Source of the DNA: Synergistaceae bacterium
GTDB taxonomy: Bacteria > Synergistota > Synergistia > Synergistales > Aminobacteriaceae
NCBI GenBank assembly: GCA_031270755.1
Contig: JAISWV010000422.1
Span: forward strand, 1-5,510
Direction of reading: 5' to 3'
Length of the DNA: 5,510 bases
The position numbers and the translations under genes are program-made. The notes below the pieces were generated by a model. That model searched no databases. It saw only the letters and a program-made list of their open reading frames with translations, and was not told the origin of the DNA. This document shows positions 5,004-5,510 of the stretch, piece by piece. Each line of letters begins with the position of its first letter. The stretch's first letter is position 1.

Positions 5004-5510
5004 ATGAAAAAAATTCTGTCTCTGTTGTTGGTTCTTGCCGTTGCCTCCAGCGCCGGCTGTGCCTTCGCCCAGGGCGACACACTGACCGTGGCTATGGCGG
5101 CCGATTCCAAGAGCCTGGACCCCCACGCGGCCCCGGATTTGGCCTCTACGGGCGTGATGACCCAGATGATGGAGTCTCTCGTCACCATCGACGCCAAAGG
5201 GGAAATCGTGCCGCTTCTGGCCGAGTCGTTCGAGAAGCTGGATGATCTGAACTACAAGTTCGTGCTCCGCAAGGGCGTCAAGTTCCACAACGGAGAGGAG
5301 ATGAAGGCCAGCGACGTCAAGTTCACCTTCACCCGGGCGGTCAACACGGGCAAGGTTATCGATTACGTCGTTCGCAACATCGACATCGACAAGATCGAGA
5401 TCATCGACGACTACACCATCGTCGTCCCCAGCAAGACGCCGGACAGCAGCTTCTTGGCCTGTCTGTCCCACTACTGTGCGGGCGTGATCTTGAGCGAGAA
5501 GGCCGTGAAG
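5004..5510 (+). CDS. ABC transporter family 5 solute-binding protein, 3' end missing
   Basis: The frame is open from ATG 5004 to the window edge, giving the first 169 residues of a protein that is normally about 500-540 long. GAAGGG (4991-4996) sits 7 bases before the ATG. A signal peptide is clear: MKK, a leucine/valine-rich core, then AFA before Gln23 as a signal peptidase I site. Cys19 in SAGC is a poor lipobox, so a lipoprotein form is less likely but possible. The mature part begins DTLTVAMAADSKSLDPH, continues with MESLVTIDAKGEIVPLLAES, and has KFVLRKGVKFHNGEEMKASDVKFTFTRA (about 84-111 of the protein, seen in segments). These are hallmarks of SBP_bac_5 (DppA/OppA-like) proteins. It would capture peptides or similar solutes in the periplasm for an ABC importer, whose permease and ATPase genes probably lie downstream outside the window. 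The separate AT-rich leader suggests its own promoter. Substrate cannot be told from this part. Confidence 0.9.
   Translation, partial: MKKILSLLLVLAVASSAGCAFAQGDTLTVAMAADSKSLDPHAAPDLASTGVMTQMMESLVTIDAKGEIVPLLAESFEKLDDLNYKFVLRKGVKFHNGEEMKASDVKFTFTRAVNTGKVIDYVVRNIDIDKIEIIDDYTIVVPSKTPDSSFLACLSHYCAGVILSEKAVK

Overview
The window looks like part of a bacterial chromosome carrying a nutrient-uptake and hydrolysis cluster. All supported genes are on the + strand and are tightly packed. Coding DNA is moderately GC-rich and Shine-Dalgarno sites are strong. The gene content (peptidase, FCD-type GntR regulator, sodium symporter with a small partner, creatininase-family amidohydrolase, oligopeptide-type ABC binding protein) suits an amino-acid or peptide fermenting Gram-negative anaerobe, for example a member of the Synergistota. 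That taxonomic guess is inference from gene style only; no rRNA or other marker is present.

Layout: bases 1-1341 hold the 3' part of an M28-family (zinc aminopeptidase-like) gene that starts upstream of the window. A GntR/FadR-type regulator (1347-2123) follows 5 bases after its stop. After a 56-base gap comes a two-helix 80-residue membrane protein (2180-2422). A 75-base gap with two kinds of tandem microrepeat then leads to a sodium:solute symporter (2498-4027). A hairpin plus T-run (4034-4078) runs straight into the ribosome binding site of a creatininase-family hydrolase (4094-4897). A 106-base AT-rich gap with a 19-bp repeat array precedes a secreted family 5 (oligopeptide/nickel type) solute-binding protein (5004 to the window edge). 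This last gene is incomplete at its 3' end.

How the genes may work together (inference): the small membrane protein and the symporter resemble a two-component importer of the PanF/YhdT kind. The creatininase-like enzyme could open or cleave an imported amide or cyclic amide, the M28 protein could release amino acids from peptides, and the FCD regulator could sense the substrate or a product. The binding protein probably begins a separate ABC peptide transporter unit. I cannot name the substrate.

Points most worth a second look are: a histidine at the usual catalytic glutamate position of the M28 protein; an in-frame A AAA AAG slippery heptamer inside the regulator, with a long open -1 frame; an overlapping start region (ATGTG, then ATGA) at the symporter; and related repeat-plus-leader sequences before the symporter and binding-protein genes.
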